From Streptomyces atratus (GTDB taxonomy: Bacteria > Actinomycetota > Actinomycetes > Streptomycetales > Streptomycetaceae), in assembly GCF_900119365.1 (NCBI RefSeq), contig NZ_FPJO01000007.1, positions 124,001 to 188,000 of the forward strand: 64,000 nucleotides of DNA, in the 5' to 3' direction. A model generated the notes under the pieces. The model saw only the letters and a list, made by a program, of their open reading frames with translations, was not told where the DNA came from and ran no database searches. A program made the position numbers and the translations under genes. Shown here piece by piece: positions 46,155 through 54,750 of this stretch. Every line of letters begins with the position of its first letter. Within the stretch, counting starts at the first letter, position 1.

Positions 46155-46928
46155 ATGGCGCTGCGAACGGAGACGGACAAGGAGACCGGGGTCGCGCTCG
46201 TCACCCTCGACCGGCCCGCCAGGCTCAACGCGATCGACCTGGCCACGGCGGCCGAACTGGCCGCCGTCTGGCGGGCGTTCCGCTTCGACGACGGGGTGCG
46301 GGCGGTGGTCCTCACCGGTGCGGGCGGCCGGGCCTTCTGCACCGGGATCGACCGGGACGTGGACGTGCCGCAGCCCTCGTCCCCGTACACGATCGACGAT
46401 CCGCTGCTCGCGATCGGGCCGAAGGCGAACGACCTGTGGAAGCCGGTGATCGCGGCCGTGGAGGGGATGGCCTGCGGCGGGGCGTTCTATCTGCTGGGCG
46501 AGGCGGAGTTCGTGATCGCGTCCGAGGAGGCGACGTTCTTCGACCCGCACACGACGTACGGCATGGTCAGCGCGTACGAGGCGATCTCCATGGCGCAGCG
46601 GATGCCGTTCGGCGAGGTGGCCCGGATGTCGCTGATGGGGACCGCCGAGCGGGTCTCGGCCCGTCGCGCGTACGAGACCGGGCTGGTCAGCGAGGTGACG
46701 GCGCCCGGCGGCGCGGTGGACGCGGCGCTGCGGGCGGCAGGCGTGATCGCCTCGTACCCGACTCAGGCGGTGCAGGGGACGGTGCGGGCGGTGTGGTCCG
46801 CGCGGGAGGCGGCCAGGGCGCGGGCCATGGCCCACGCCCCGCACCTCATCGCACTCGGCAATCTGCCGCCGGAGCGGCAGGCCGAACTGTTCCGGGGGCG
46901 GGGCGCGGGCGAGTTCCGGACGCGCTGA
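46155..46928 (+). CDS. Enoyl-CoA hydratase/isomerase family protein
   Basis: A 257-residue crotonase-fold enzyme. LVTLDRPARLNAIDLATAAEL, the oxyanion-hole segment GAGGRAFCTGIDRDV and the second oxyanion segment AVEGMACGGAFYLLGEAEFVIA are typical. Of the two classical hydratase Glu positions, neither is clearly conserved (AEFVIASEEATFFDPHTTYGM), so it may be an isomerase, hydrolase or lyase variant. It is the last gene of the Ltp/DUF35 operon. Confidence 0.87.
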   Translation: MALRTETDKETGVALVTLDRPARLNAIDLATAAELAAVWRAFRFDDGVRAVVLTGAGGRAFCTGIDRDVDVPQPSSPYTIDDPLLAIGPKANDLWKPVIAAVEGMACGGAFYLLGEAEFVIASEEATFFDPHTTYGMVSAYEAISMAQRMPFGEVARMSLMGTAERVSARRAYETGLVSEVTAPGGAVDAALRAAGVIASYPTQAVQGTVRAVWSAREAARARAMAHAPHLIALGNLPPERQAELFRGRGAGEFRTR

Positions 46929-46944
46929 CGGGCCTGCCGGTGGC

Positions 46945-47502
46945 TCAGTAGCTCAGCTCGGCCTCGACACGGCACTTCTTCACCTTGGAGACCTTGCGCG
47001 GGTTGTCCATCCGCACGGAGACGGTCTTGGTCTCGCCGCCCTCGACGTCCACGGTCGCGTCACCGGTGTCGACGGTGTTGCCCCGTGCGTCGAGGAAGGT
47101 CACGTCGACCTCGTACGTGTGCGAGCCGGAGGCACCGGCGTCGGCGGTGAGCCTGACGGTGGAGGTGGTGACGGCCTTGCGCTTGCCCTTGCGGGGCTGG
47201 GCGCAGCGCAAGACGTACGCCTGGGGCGCGTCGGACGCCGTGGCGCTCGGGGTCTCCGTCGCGTAGTCCGTACCGCCGGAGGAGCTGCTCGACGAGTCGT
47301 AGTCATCGTCGTCGTAGTCGCTGCTGTCATAGCTGCCGTTGCTCTTCTTGGAGTTGGAGCAGCCACCGCCGCTGCTGCTGCTGCTCGACCCGCCGCTCTT
47401 GCTCTTGCCGCTGCGGCCGCCGCTGCTGGAGGTCGAGAAACCGGTGAGGGCGAGTACCACCACGACCAGTACCGCGGAAAGCTTTATGTGCTGCCGCATC
47501 AT
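46945..47502 (-). CDS. Exported Ser/Asp-rich protein with low-complexity stalk
   Basis: A 185-residue protein. A hydrophobic signal or anchor (LSAVLVVVVLALTGF, about 8-22) without a lipobox Cys is followed by a Ser/Gly/Lys and Asp/Tyr-rich low-complexity segment (about 24-80, including DYDDDDYDSSSSSS). A small beta-type C-terminal domain (about 98-185) holds two Cys (VLRCAQP, KKCRVEA). It resembles cell-surface FxLYD-like proteins. Start ATG 47502, with GGGGG eight bases upstream. No functional link to its neighbours is visible. Confidence 0.7.
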   Translation of the reverse strand: MMRQHIKLSAVLVVVVLALTGFSTSSSGGRSGKSKSGGSSSSSSGGGCSNSKKSNGSYDSSDYDDDDYDSSSSSSGGTDYATETPSATASDAPQAYVLRCAQPRKGKRKAVTTSTVRLTADAGASGSHTYEVDVTFLDARGNTVDTGDATVDVEGGETKTVSVRMDNPRKVSKVKKCRVEAELSY

Positions 47503-47662
47503 CGATGCAGCCCCCCTTGTGTTGTTGTCCGTTTCTGCAGTTGTCGAACGACCGTGCGTCACGCTAGCGCAAGGTGGCGGGGGCCAGGGGCCGGGCGTAG
47601 CGTCGAGGCCGAGAGCGGTGCAGAGCTGTGACGCCGGTCCGCGCACGCGCAGGAGGCCGATG

Positions 47663-48274
47663 ATGATCCGCAACGTCCTGGGCTCGGTGCTCGCTCTCGC
47701 CGGAGCGGCGGCCGCCGTGCTGAGCCCCTTCCGTGACTGGTACGACGGTCGCCTCGGGCGTCACTACCGGATCGAGGAGCTGTTCACCGGCATCACCGCG
47801 GGGCGGCCCGGTCCGCTGGGCTCGATCCTGCTCGCGTTCCTCTTCGCCGCCCTGCTGACGGTGGTCGGTGTGGTGCTGCGGTCGCGGCTGCTGGTGGCGG
47901 CCGCGGGTGTGGTGGTGCTCGGGTTCACCGTGTTGTGGATGGTGCGCCAGGGACAGGCGCTGGGCAGTCTGGCGGTCGCGGGGGACGGTTCCGGGCTGCG
48001 GTGGGGAGTGGCCGAGGCGGCGGCGGGCGGGGTGCTGCTGCTGGTGGGTGCGGCGGTGATGTCCGGGCGGCGGCCCGCTCGCGGGACGCACGATCAGCCG
48101 TACAAGGCGCCCGGCTCGGAGAACCCGGACACCTGGCCGCCGACGCAGGAACCGGGGCCGTCCGTGCAGACGAGCACGCTGCCGGAGCCCGAGCCGGAGC
48201 TGTACACGGGGCCGGACCCGGCGGCCCACCACCCGGACGAGGGCCCGGACGCGGACGGGCGCCCGCGCCGCTGA
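47663..48274 (+). CDS. Small multi-pass membrane protein
   Basis: A 203-residue protein with four predicted helices (about 5-22, 50-70, 75-93 and 112-132) and a Pro/Glu/Asp-rich cytosolic or exposed tail. ATG 47663 is chosen over the in-frame ATG at 47660 for its six-base spacing from AGGAGG. No family assigned. It converges on afsK. Confidence 0.75.
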   Translation: MIRNVLGSVLALAGAAAAVLSPFRDWYDGRLGRHYRIEELFTGITAGRPGPLGSILLAFLFAALLTVVGVVLRSRLLVAAAGVVVLGFTVLWMVRQGQALGSLAVAGDGSGLRWGVAEAAAGGVLLLVGAAVMSGRRPARGTHDQPYKAPGSENPDTWPPTQEPGPSVQTSTLPEPEPELYTGPDPAAHHPDEGPDADGRPRR

Positions 48275-48317
48275 GACCCGCCGCGCCCCGGCTTCGCAGC
48301 GGACGGCCCGACGCGGT

Positions 48318-50717
48318 CTACGTCCTGGCCCTGCCGCCCGTACCCGTGCCCTTCAGCGCGTCCAGCGCGTACACGCAGCGGTCCTTGCTGCACGCGTACA
48401 CGACGCCGCCCTGCGCCACCGGCGACCCCGTGATCTCGCCGCCCGTCGCCAGCTTCCAGCGGAGCTGGCCGCCCGCCGCGTCCAGGGTGTACAGGACGTG
48501 GTCGGCGGAGCCGAAGTGGACCCGGCCGTCGGCGACCACCGGGGCGCCCACCACCTCGCCGCCCGCCGCGAACCGCCACTTCGGGGTGCCGGTGACCGCG
48601 TCGAGCGTGTACAGCGCGCTGCCGCTGCCGACATGGACGTTTCCGGCCGTCACCAGGACCGGTTCGATCGACTGGCGGGCCTCCGTGGCGATGCGCCAGC
48701 GGTCCTTGCCGGTCGAGACGTCGATCGCGTACACCGTGCCGAGGTAGTCGGCGAGGTACACACCGCCGCCGGTGACGGCGGGGCCGGACGCGAACGCGGG
48801 CGGGGAGAGGAAGACGGCGGGCGACTCGAAGTGCCAGCGCACATGGCCGGACACGTTGTCCACGGCCAGGACCCGGGCCCCGGCACTGACGTAGACGAAG
48901 CCGTCCGGGGCCGCGGTCACCCGGACCGGCACACCGCCGCAGGAGGTCGCGTCGCCGATGGGGTACGACCAGCGCTCGATGCCGGTACGGGCGTCGACGG
49001 CGCGCAGCCGGGCGTCCTGCCAGAGGTAGACCGTGCCGTCGTGGATCGCGGGTCCGGCCTCCGCCGTCTCGAAGTCGGTCTGCGCACCGCCGCTCTCCCA
49101 CAGCTTCTCGCCCGTGGAGGCCTCCCAGGCCTGTACGCCGCCGCCCCGGGTGCCGGTGACGACGGTGCCGCGGTCGGCCTTGAGGGAGTAGACCCAGGCG
49201 TCCGTCTGGAGCCGCCACCGCTCGGCGCCGGTCGCCGCGTCCAGGGCGTACAGGGACGGCCCGTCGGAGGCGTGGATGCGGCCGCCCTCGACGGCCATCA
49301 CCCAGGCCACGTCCCGGGTCTTGAACTGGCGGCGCCCGTTGCCGACGTCCAGGGCGTGCACCTCGAACGACGTGACGTAGAGGAGGTCCCCGGCGACGAC
49401 GGGGGTGCCCCAGACGTCGTTGGACATCCGGAACCGCCAGGGCCGCCAGCGGTCCGGGCCGGGCGGGGGCTCCGGCGGTTGCGCGGGTCCGGGCACAGGG
49501 GCGGTCGGGGCGGAACCGTTCACCCCGGCGGGCGGGCGCACCCAGCCGGTCGCGGGGCCGGCGTCCGCGGTGGCCGTGGCGGTGGCCCGTACGTCCTGGG
49601 CGCGCGGGCCGGGGCCGATCGGCACCTTCGCACCGGGCAGCCGCACCGGACCGCCCCCGTCGGGCGCGGGAGCCGGGCCGGGATGCGGGCCGGGATGCGG
49701 GCCGGCGGCCGGGGAGCGCAGGTCTCCGCCGCTGCGCCAGGCGGCGTCCCGGTCGGCGCCCGGCGGCTGCGGGGGCGGCGGCGGTACCGGGGCGGGCGCG
49801 GCGGTCTTCCGGCCGCCGCGGCGCTGCTCGATCATCGCGGTGGCGGAGGTCGGCAGCCACGCCGAGGCCGTACCGCTGTCGTCGCCGCCGGAGGCGAAGA
49901 GGTGCGGGGCGAGCTGGGCCTGGAGGTCGGCGGGGGTGGGCCGCAGCCCGGCGTCCATCTGCATGCAGGACTCGATCAGCGGCCGCAGCTCGCCGGGCAG
50001 ACCCTCCAGGTCGGGGCCTTCGCGCAGCAGCATGAAGACCGTCTCGACCGGGTTGGCGCCGTGGAAGGGCGCATGGCCGGTGGCGGCGAAGACGAGGGTG
50101 GAGCCGAGCGAGAAGATGTCACTGGCGCCGGTGACGCTGCGCGAGTCCCTGGCCTGTTCGGGCGACATGTAGGCGGGCGTGCCCACGGCGACGTTCGTCA
50201 TGGTCAGCCGGGTGTTGGAGACCCCGGACGCGATCCCGAAGTCGATCACCCGGGGGCCGTCCTCGACGACGAGCACGTTCGACGGCTTCATGTCGCGGTG
50301 GACGAGCCCCGCTCCGTGAATCGACTGCAGCGCCTCGGCGATACCGGCGGCCAGCCAGCGCACCGCCTGGACCGGCATGGGCCCGCACTCACTCAGTATC
50401 TCTTCCAGCGAGGGGGCCGGCACATAGGCGGTGGCCAGCCACGGCACGGCGGCGCGCGGGTCTGCGTCCACCACCGCGGCCGTGTAGAAGCCGCTGACGG
50501 CGCGGGCGGCCTCCACCTCGCGCGTGAAGCGGACCCGGAACAGCTGGTCCTCGGCGAGCTCCGTACGGACCGTCTTGATCGCCACGCGCCGGCCCGAAGC
50601 CGAGCGGGCGAGATAGACCAGCCCCATGCCGCCGGCACCGAGCCGTCCCAGCACCTCGAACGGGCCGATCCGCCTCGGGTCGTGCTGCGTCAGCTGCTCC
50701 ACCACTTGCCCTGCCAC
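48318..50717 (-). CDS. afsK: AfsK-type Ser/Thr kinase with PQQ-like beta-propeller
   Basis: AfsK phosphorylates AfsR and so controls secondary metabolism; it also affects hyphal branching. The 799-residue protein has a kinase domain (about 18-275: [43 protein letters not shown]), a Pro-rich linker, and from about 430 onward repeated propeller blades of the PQQ type (for example [41 protein letters not shown]). There is no membrane helix, as expected for AfsK. Length and sequence agree with S. coelicolor AfsK. About 6.5 kb of other genes separate it from afsS here. Confidence 0.93.
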   Translation of the reverse strand: MAGQVVEQLTQHDPRRIGPFEVLGRLGAGGMGLVYLARSASGRRVAIKTVRTELAEDQLFRVRFTREVEAARAVSGFYTAAVVDADPRAAVPWLATAYVPAPSLEEILSECGPMPVQAVRWLAAGIAEALQSIHGAGLVHRDMKPSNVLVVEDGPRVIDFGIASGVSNTRLTMTNVAVGTPAYMSPEQARDSRSVTGASDIFSLGSTLVFAATGHAPFHGANPVETVFMLLREGPDLEGLPGELRPLIESCMQMDAGLRPTPADLQAQLAPHLFASGGDDSGTASAWLPTSATAMIEQRRGGRKTAAPAPVPPPPPQPPGADRDAAWRSGGDLRSPAAGPHPGPHPGPAPAPDGGGPVRLPGAKVPIGPGPRAQDVRATATATADAGPATGWVRPPAGVNGSAPTAPVPGPAQPPEPPPGPDRWRPWRFRMSNDVWGTPVVAGDLLYVTSFEVHALDVGNGRRQFKTRDVAWVMAVEGGRIHASDGPSLYALDAATGAERWRLQTDAWVYSLKADRGTVVTGTRGGGVQAWEASTGEKLWESGGAQTDFETAEAGPAIHDGTVYLWQDARLRAVDARTGIERWSYPIGDATSCGGVPVRVTAAPDGFVYVSAGARVLAVDNVSGHVRWHFESPAVFLSPPAFASGPAVTGGGVYLADYLGTVYAIDVSTGKDRWRIATEARQSIEPVLVTAGNVHVGSGSALYTLDAVTGTPKWRFAAGGEVVGAPVVADGRVHFGSADHVLYTLDAAGGQLRWKLATGGEITGSPVAQGGVVYACSKDRCVYALDALKGTGTGGRART

Positions 50718-50866
50718 CTCCCCGTACGGGCCTCAGGAACAGAAGCCCGCGAAAACCCGCCCTGTACGGCGTCTCACCACTGGGCACCACCCGGCGGTGC
50801 GCACCCCCGATTCTTCCTGGCTGAGGCCCTGGTTGCGAACCCGGGGGCGGATCGGGGTGTCACAGC

Positions 50867-51694
50867 TCACTCTGCCCCGTTCTCGGACACAGGGGGCTGA
50901 AGTACGGCGAAGACGGCGCCCTGATCGTCCTGGAGGACCGCCATCCGCCCGTACGGAATGTCGAAGGGCGGCGCGGAGATCCGGCCGCCGAGGCGTACGG
51001 CGTGCCCGGCCGCGCTGTTGCAGTCCTCGACGGCGAAGTAGCTGAGGAAGTAGCTGGGCAGCTCCGCCGGGAAGGCGTCGGTGATGACGCTGCGGCCGCC
51101 GACCGCGGTGTCCGGTCCGGGCTCGGTGCCCGCCGGCGACCACATCCGGAAGGCGGGAGTGGACGCGGCAGCGCCGGGTTCGGTGTCCTGGAAGGGTTCG
51201 GCGTCCTGGGCGAGGTCGGTTCCCTGGAAGCCGAAAACCTCCTCGTAGAAGGCGTCCACCCGGTCCTTCTGGCGGGTGTGGACCTCGGTCCAGCAGAAGG
51301 AGCCGGGTTCGTTCTGCTTCTGGAAGCCCTCGCGGTCACCGGCCTGCCAGAGTCCGAAGACCGCTCCGCCGGGGTCGGCCGCCTGGGCGAGGACTCCGGC
51401 CCGGCCGGCCCGGACCGGCTCGGTGATCACCTGGCCGCCCGCCTCCCTGATCCGGGCGACGGACGCGACGATGTCGTCGGTGGCGAAGTAGACCCCCCAG
51501 GCGGTCGGCATCCGGCCGTCCTGCTTGGCGGCGAGCGCGGCGACGAGCTTCCCGCCGCTGTAGGCGTCCGCGTACGGCCCCTCGCCGGCCCGGAAGGTCC
51601 AGCCGAACAACTCGCCGTAGAAGCGCTTGCCCGCTTCCAGGTCGGGAAGCTGCGCATCCACCCAGCACGGCGCGGATCGCGCGAATGCGGCCAT
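50867..51694 (-). CDS. Two-domain VOC (glyoxalase-fold) protein
   Basis: A 275-residue protein made of two VOC modules: CWVDAQLPDLEAGKRFYGELFGW to VFGLWQ, then FCWTEVHTRQKDRVDAFYEEVFGF to VFAVLQPP. ATG 51694 follows GGAAGGA; a GTG 60 bases upstream would add a non-conserved leader. It is the gene directly upstream of afsK on the same strand. In S. coelicolor that position is occupied by kbpA, an inhibitor of AfsK; whether this protein is its homologue I cannot confirm. Confidence 0.8.
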   Translation of the reverse strand: MAAFARSAPCWVDAQLPDLEAGKRFYGELFGWTFRAGEGPYADAYSGGKLVAALAAKQDGRMPTAWGVYFATDDIVASVARIREAGGQVITEPVRAGRAGVLAQAADPGGAVFGLWQAGDREGFQKQNEPGSFCWTEVHTRQKDRVDAFYEEVFGFQGTDLAQDAEPFQDTEPGAAASTPAFRMWSPAGTEPGPDTAVGGRSVITDAFPAELPSYFLSYFAVEDCNSAAGHAVRLGGRISAPPFDIPYGRMAVLQDDQGAVFAVLQPPVSENGAE

Positions 51695-52028
51695 GGGCCC
51701 GGGTCCTTCCGTGATCACGCGTCGCTCGCGATTCGTGACAGTGAGGCTCGTCACAGCAAACGTAACCGCGGGTCGCGCCCATCGCCCCCCGACCCGTCAC
51801 CATCGAACTGATTTTCGATAAACCCCGGTGGAAGACTTCCATGCTCACGGCTTCACGGAAAGTTATCCACGGAAGTTATCCACAGGCTGTTGATAAGACT
51901 TATCGCTTCGTGGTTCACTCCGGGTGCGCATACGTCGAAATCCGGCCACTACCCCCGCCGCGTCTGCGGTGATCCCCATTTGCAGTCGGCCGAATCGCGC
52001 TCCGATCACCCCTCGGTAAGCTGACGGC
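51695..52028. other. Divergent intergenic region with a DnaA-box cluster
   Basis: The 334 bases between the VOC and TetR genes contain no gene that I can support. They are less GC-rich than average and hold three DnaA-box-like sequences in 34 bases, described separately. Confidence 0.6.
51863..51896. promoter_or_regulatory. Cluster of three DnaA-box-like sequences
   Basis: TTATCCACG (51863-51871), TTATCCACA (51876-51884, the consensus box) and TTATCAACA on the minus strand (51896-51888). The first two are 13 bases apart within a GGAAAGTTATCCAC/GGAAGTTATCCAC direct repeat. Confidence 0.6.
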
Positions 52029-52676
52029 ATGACAGGACAAGTGCGCACCGTCGACGGCCGCGTGGCCGGTCGACGCGGACAGGCGACGCGGCAGAAGCTG
52101 CTCGACTGCCTCAGCGAGATGCTCAGCTCCTCACCGTACCGGGACGTCAAAGTCATCGACGTCGCCCGGAAGGCGGGGACTTCACCCGCGACCTTCTACC
52201 AGTACTTCCCCGATGTCGAGGGCGCCGTCCTCGAGATCGCCGAGGAAATGGCCAAGGAGGGCGCCGGGTTGACCGAACTGGTCGCCGGCCGCTCCTGGGT
52301 CGGCAAGGCCGGCTGGCAGACAGCCGAAGAACTGGTCGAGGGATTCCTCGACTTCTGGCGGCACCACGACGCGATCCTGCGCGTGGTCGACCTCGGTGCG
52401 GCCGAGGGCGACAAACGGTTCTACAAGATCCGCATGAAGATCCTGAACTCGGTCACCAACTCCCTCACCGATTCGGTGAAGGAGCTCCAGGCCAAGGGCA
52501 AGGTCGACAAGGAGGTCAGCGCCGCGGCGATGGCGGGCTCGCTGGTCGCGATGCTGGCCGCCGTCGCCTCGCACCAGAAAGGCTTTACGACCTGGGGCGT
52601 GAAGCAGGCCGAACTCAAGCCGAACCTCGCCCTGTTGGTGCATCTGGGGATCACCGGCAGGAAGCCGACGAGGTAG
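52029..52676 (+). CDS. TetR-family transcriptional regulator
   Basis: A 215-residue regulator. Helix-turn-helix: RGQATRQKLLDCLSEMLSSSPYRDVKVIDVARKAGTSPATFYQYF. The C-terminal domain is the type seen in TetR proteins that sense acyl-CoA or similar ligands, but no specific ligand is implied. CTGACGGCATGACAG, an imperfect version of the catabolic operator, overlaps its start codon (52021-52035). It is the only complete TetR gene inside the catabolic region, so it is one candidate for the regulon's repressor. Confidence 0.88.
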   Translation: MTGQVRTVDGRVAGRRGQATRQKLLDCLSEMLSSSPYRDVKVIDVARKAGTSPATFYQYFPDVEGAVLEIAEEMAKEGAGLTELVAGRSWVGKAGWQTAEELVEGFLDFWRHHDAILRVVDLGAAEGDKRFYKIRMKILNSVTNSLTDSVKELQAKGKVDKEVSAAAMAGSLVAMLAAVASHQKGFTTWGVKQAELKPNLALLVHLGITGRKPTR

Positions 52677-52845
52677 CACCGGCGCCGACGGCCCCGCCCC
52701 CACCGGGGTATCGCGCGGCCGTCCCGGGCGCCCCAGGTCCTGTCTCACCGACGGCGGGCCACGCATGTGGTCCGCCGTCGGTGCACCCGGACCGTGCCGG
52801 GAGCCGCCCCGCTCAGGCGTCGCCCCGCTCAGGAACCACCCACGT

Positions 52846-53334
52846 TCAGGAACCGCCGCGCCCGCGCAGTCTGAAGAGCCGGATCTCCCGGTCGACCCGC
52901 TCCTGGTAAGTCGCGTACGGCGGCCAGAACTTCAGCGCCGCCCGCCACACCTCGTCCCGCTCGGCACCCTCCAGCAGCGTGGCGCGCACCGGAATGTCCC
53001 GGCCCCGCCAGTTGACGACCGCCTTGTCGGGACCGGCCAGCAGATTCGCGGTCCAGGCCGGGTGCCCCGTACGGCCGAAGTTGCTGCCGACCAGAATCCA
53101 GCTCTGCTCCGCCCCCTCCTCCGGCATGCAGGCCAGCGGAGTGGTTCTGAGCTGCCCGCTCCTCGCCCCCGGCACCGTCAGGATCAGCCCCGGCAGCATC
53201 CGGGAGCTGAGCAGCACCTTGCCGCGCGTGAGCCGGTGCACCGTACGGTCCATGGCGGGAACGACATGCGGGGCGATCCTCGCGAACGCGCGGGTGGAGG
53301 AGACCTTCTGGATCAGCCGGACGCCGGGCGCCAT
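52846..53334 (-). CDS. Deazaflavin-dependent nitroreductase-family protein
   Basis: A 162-residue split-barrel protein of the Ddn/DUF385 family, which uses the cofactor F420. Diagnostic stretches are LILTVPGARSGQLRTTPLACMPE, WILVGSNFGRTGHPAWTANLLAGPD and ATLLEGAERDEVWRAALKFWPPYATYQERVDREIRLFRL. ATG 53334 shares one base with the dehydrogenase stop (TGATG), so it is coupled to a catabolic gene with the shared operator. It probably reduces an activated double bond or quinone. Confidence 0.88.
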   Translation of the reverse strand: MAPGVRLIQKVSSTRAFARIAPHVVPAMDRTVHRLTRGKVLLSSRMLPGLILTVPGARSGQLRTTPLACMPEEGAEQSWILVGSNFGRTGHPAWTANLLAGPDKAVVNWRGRDIPVRATLLEGAERDEVWRAALKFWPPYATYQERVDREIRLFRLRGRGGS

Positions 53335-54587
53335 CAGACCGCCACCCGTCCGGCCGACCTCGAAGCAGTCGGCCCCGAAGCGGTCGACTCCGGAGCAGCC
53401 GGCTCCATCGCCGATCCCGCGAACAGCCCGGCCCGTTGTGCCGCGTGGTCGCGGAGCCGGTGGACGGGGCCGAAGAGCAGTTCGTCGGCCGCGGCCCGCT
53501 TGAAGTACAGATGCGCCTCGTGCTCCCAGGTGAAGCCGAGCCCGCCGTGCAGCTGGACGGCCTCGGCGGTGGTGGTCCGGAGCGCCTCCAGGGCCTGGGC
53601 GAGGGCGAGCCCCCCGGCGTCGGCCGGGTCCCAGGCCGCGTAGTACGCCGCGGAGCGGGCCGCCTGCACCTGTACGTACAGGTCCGCGAGGCGGTGCTTC
53701 ACCGCCTGGAAGGAGCCGATCGCCCGGCCGAACTGCTCGCGCGCCCCGACGTATTCGACCGTCCGCTCCAGCGCGCTCGCCGCCGCCCCCACCGCCTGGG
53801 CGGCGAGCAGCGCGGCAGCCGGGTGACCGGCCGAGGCGAGGGCGCCGGTGACGTCCACGGCGTCGTCCGCGCCGAGGAGTTCGGCCTCGGTGTCGCGGAG
53901 TTCGATCCGGGCCAGCGGGCGGGTCTCGTCGAGCGAGGTGCGGCGGGTGCGGACGACTCCGGCCGCCGTGTCCGGGCGGACCAGGAAGAGGAGCGTACGG
54001 CTGCGCGGGAAACCTCCGGCGTGGGCCGCGACCAGGAGGAGTCCGGCGCTGTGCCCGTCGAGGACCTGGGCGGCTTCCCCGTACAGCCGCCAGCCCTGCG
54101 CGCCGGTGACCGGCCTGGCCTGCATGCCACCCGCCCGGCCGCCGCCCGCCCAGGTGCCGTCGGCGGAGTCGGCGGTGAGGCCGAGGGCGGTGGCGAGCGA
54201 GCCGCCGGGGACGGCCAGGGTCGCGGTCAGCCCACCGGCCGCGATGCGCGGCAGCAGGGCGGTGCGCTGGGCGTCGGTGCCGAGTGCGGCGATCAGGGGC
54301 GCGGCGAGCGCGGCGGTGGCGATCAGGGGCGAGGGCAGCAGGGCGCGGCCGGTCTCCTCGCAGGCGACGGCGAGCTCGGTGAGGCCGCAGCCGACGCCTC
54401 CGTACTCCTGCGGGAGGGCGAGTCCGGGCAGCCCGAGGTCCTGGGCGAGGCGTCGCCACAGCTCCGCGTCGTACCCGTCGGCGGTGCGCGCGGCGCTCTT
54501 GACGTCGTCGGGTGCGCACTGTGCGGCCAGCAGCTCGCGCAAGGTGCGGCGGATCTCGTCCTGTTCCGCGGTGAAGGCGGCATCCAT
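53334..54587 (-). CDS. Acyl-CoA dehydrogenase
   Basis: A 417-residue flavoprotein of the acyl-CoA dehydrogenase fold, which oxidises acyl-CoA to enoyl-CoA. It has ALPQEYGGVGCGLTELAVACEETGRALLP, REQFGRAIGSFQAVKHRLADLYVQ and QLHGGLGFTWEHEAHLYFKRA. The middle domain is divergent, as in the steroid-type FadE subunits that act as mixed tetramers; no second subunit gene is adjacent. AAGGAG lies seven bases before ATG 54587. An operator copy lies at 54627, and the Ltp gene diverges from it. Confidence 0.87.
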   Translation of the reverse strand: MDAAFTAEQDEIRRTLRELLAAQCAPDDVKSAARTADGYDAELWRRLAQDLGLPGLALPQEYGGVGCGLTELAVACEETGRALLPSPLIATAALAAPLIAALGTDAQRTALLPRIAAGGLTATLAVPGGSLATALGLTADSADGTWAGGGRAGGMQARPVTGAQGWRLYGEAAQVLDGHSAGLLLVAAHAGGFPRSRTLLFLVRPDTAAGVVRTRRTSLDETRPLARIELRDTEAELLGADDAVDVTGALASAGHPAAALLAAQAVGAAASALERTVEYVGAREQFGRAIGSFQAVKHRLADLYVQVQAARSAAYYAAWDPADAGGLALAQALEALRTTTAEAVQLHGGLGFTWEHEAHLYFKRAAADELLFGPVHRLRDHAAQRAGLFAGSAMEPAAPESTASGPTASRSAGRVAV

Positions 54588-54626
54588 CGGCGGACTCCTT
54601 CCCCTCAGGGGCCGGAAGCCCCTGAT

Positions 54627-54641
54627 CTGACGGTGCGTCAT
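54627..54641. promoter_or_regulatory. Shared catabolic operator, copy 3 (acyl-CoA dehydrogenase)
   Basis: CTGACGGTGCGTCAT has a single mismatch in the outermost base of the palindrome. It starts 40 bases before the dehydrogenase ATG. Confidence 0.6.
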
Positions 54642-54731
54642 GCTAGGGCCGAATCCCCGAGATGCCCAGAGCCGCGCACGGGAGGTAGTGGAAGATCCCC
54701 ACCCCGCCGGACGGTCCCCCCGCACACCGAT

Positions 54732-54746
54732 CTGATGTACCGTCAG
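54732..54746. promoter_or_regulatory. Shared catabolic operator, copy 4 (second Ltp gene)
   Basis: CTGATGTACCGTCAG differs from the perfect palindrome at one base. It ends four bases before the ATG at 54751. The internal TACCGT (54738-54743) is a possible -10 for a leaderless message. Confidence 0.65.
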
Positions 54747-54750
54747 ATTC

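Noticed and set aside
42898..46928. A complete steroid-degradation cluster
   Set aside because: No kstD, hsaABCD, kshA or mce genes are visible; only CoA-level enzymes are present, so a steroid substrate is a hypothesis.
51863..51896. Chromosomal origin of replication
   Set aside because: Only three boxes, no dnaA or dnaN nearby; Streptomyces oriC has many boxes over several hundred bases.
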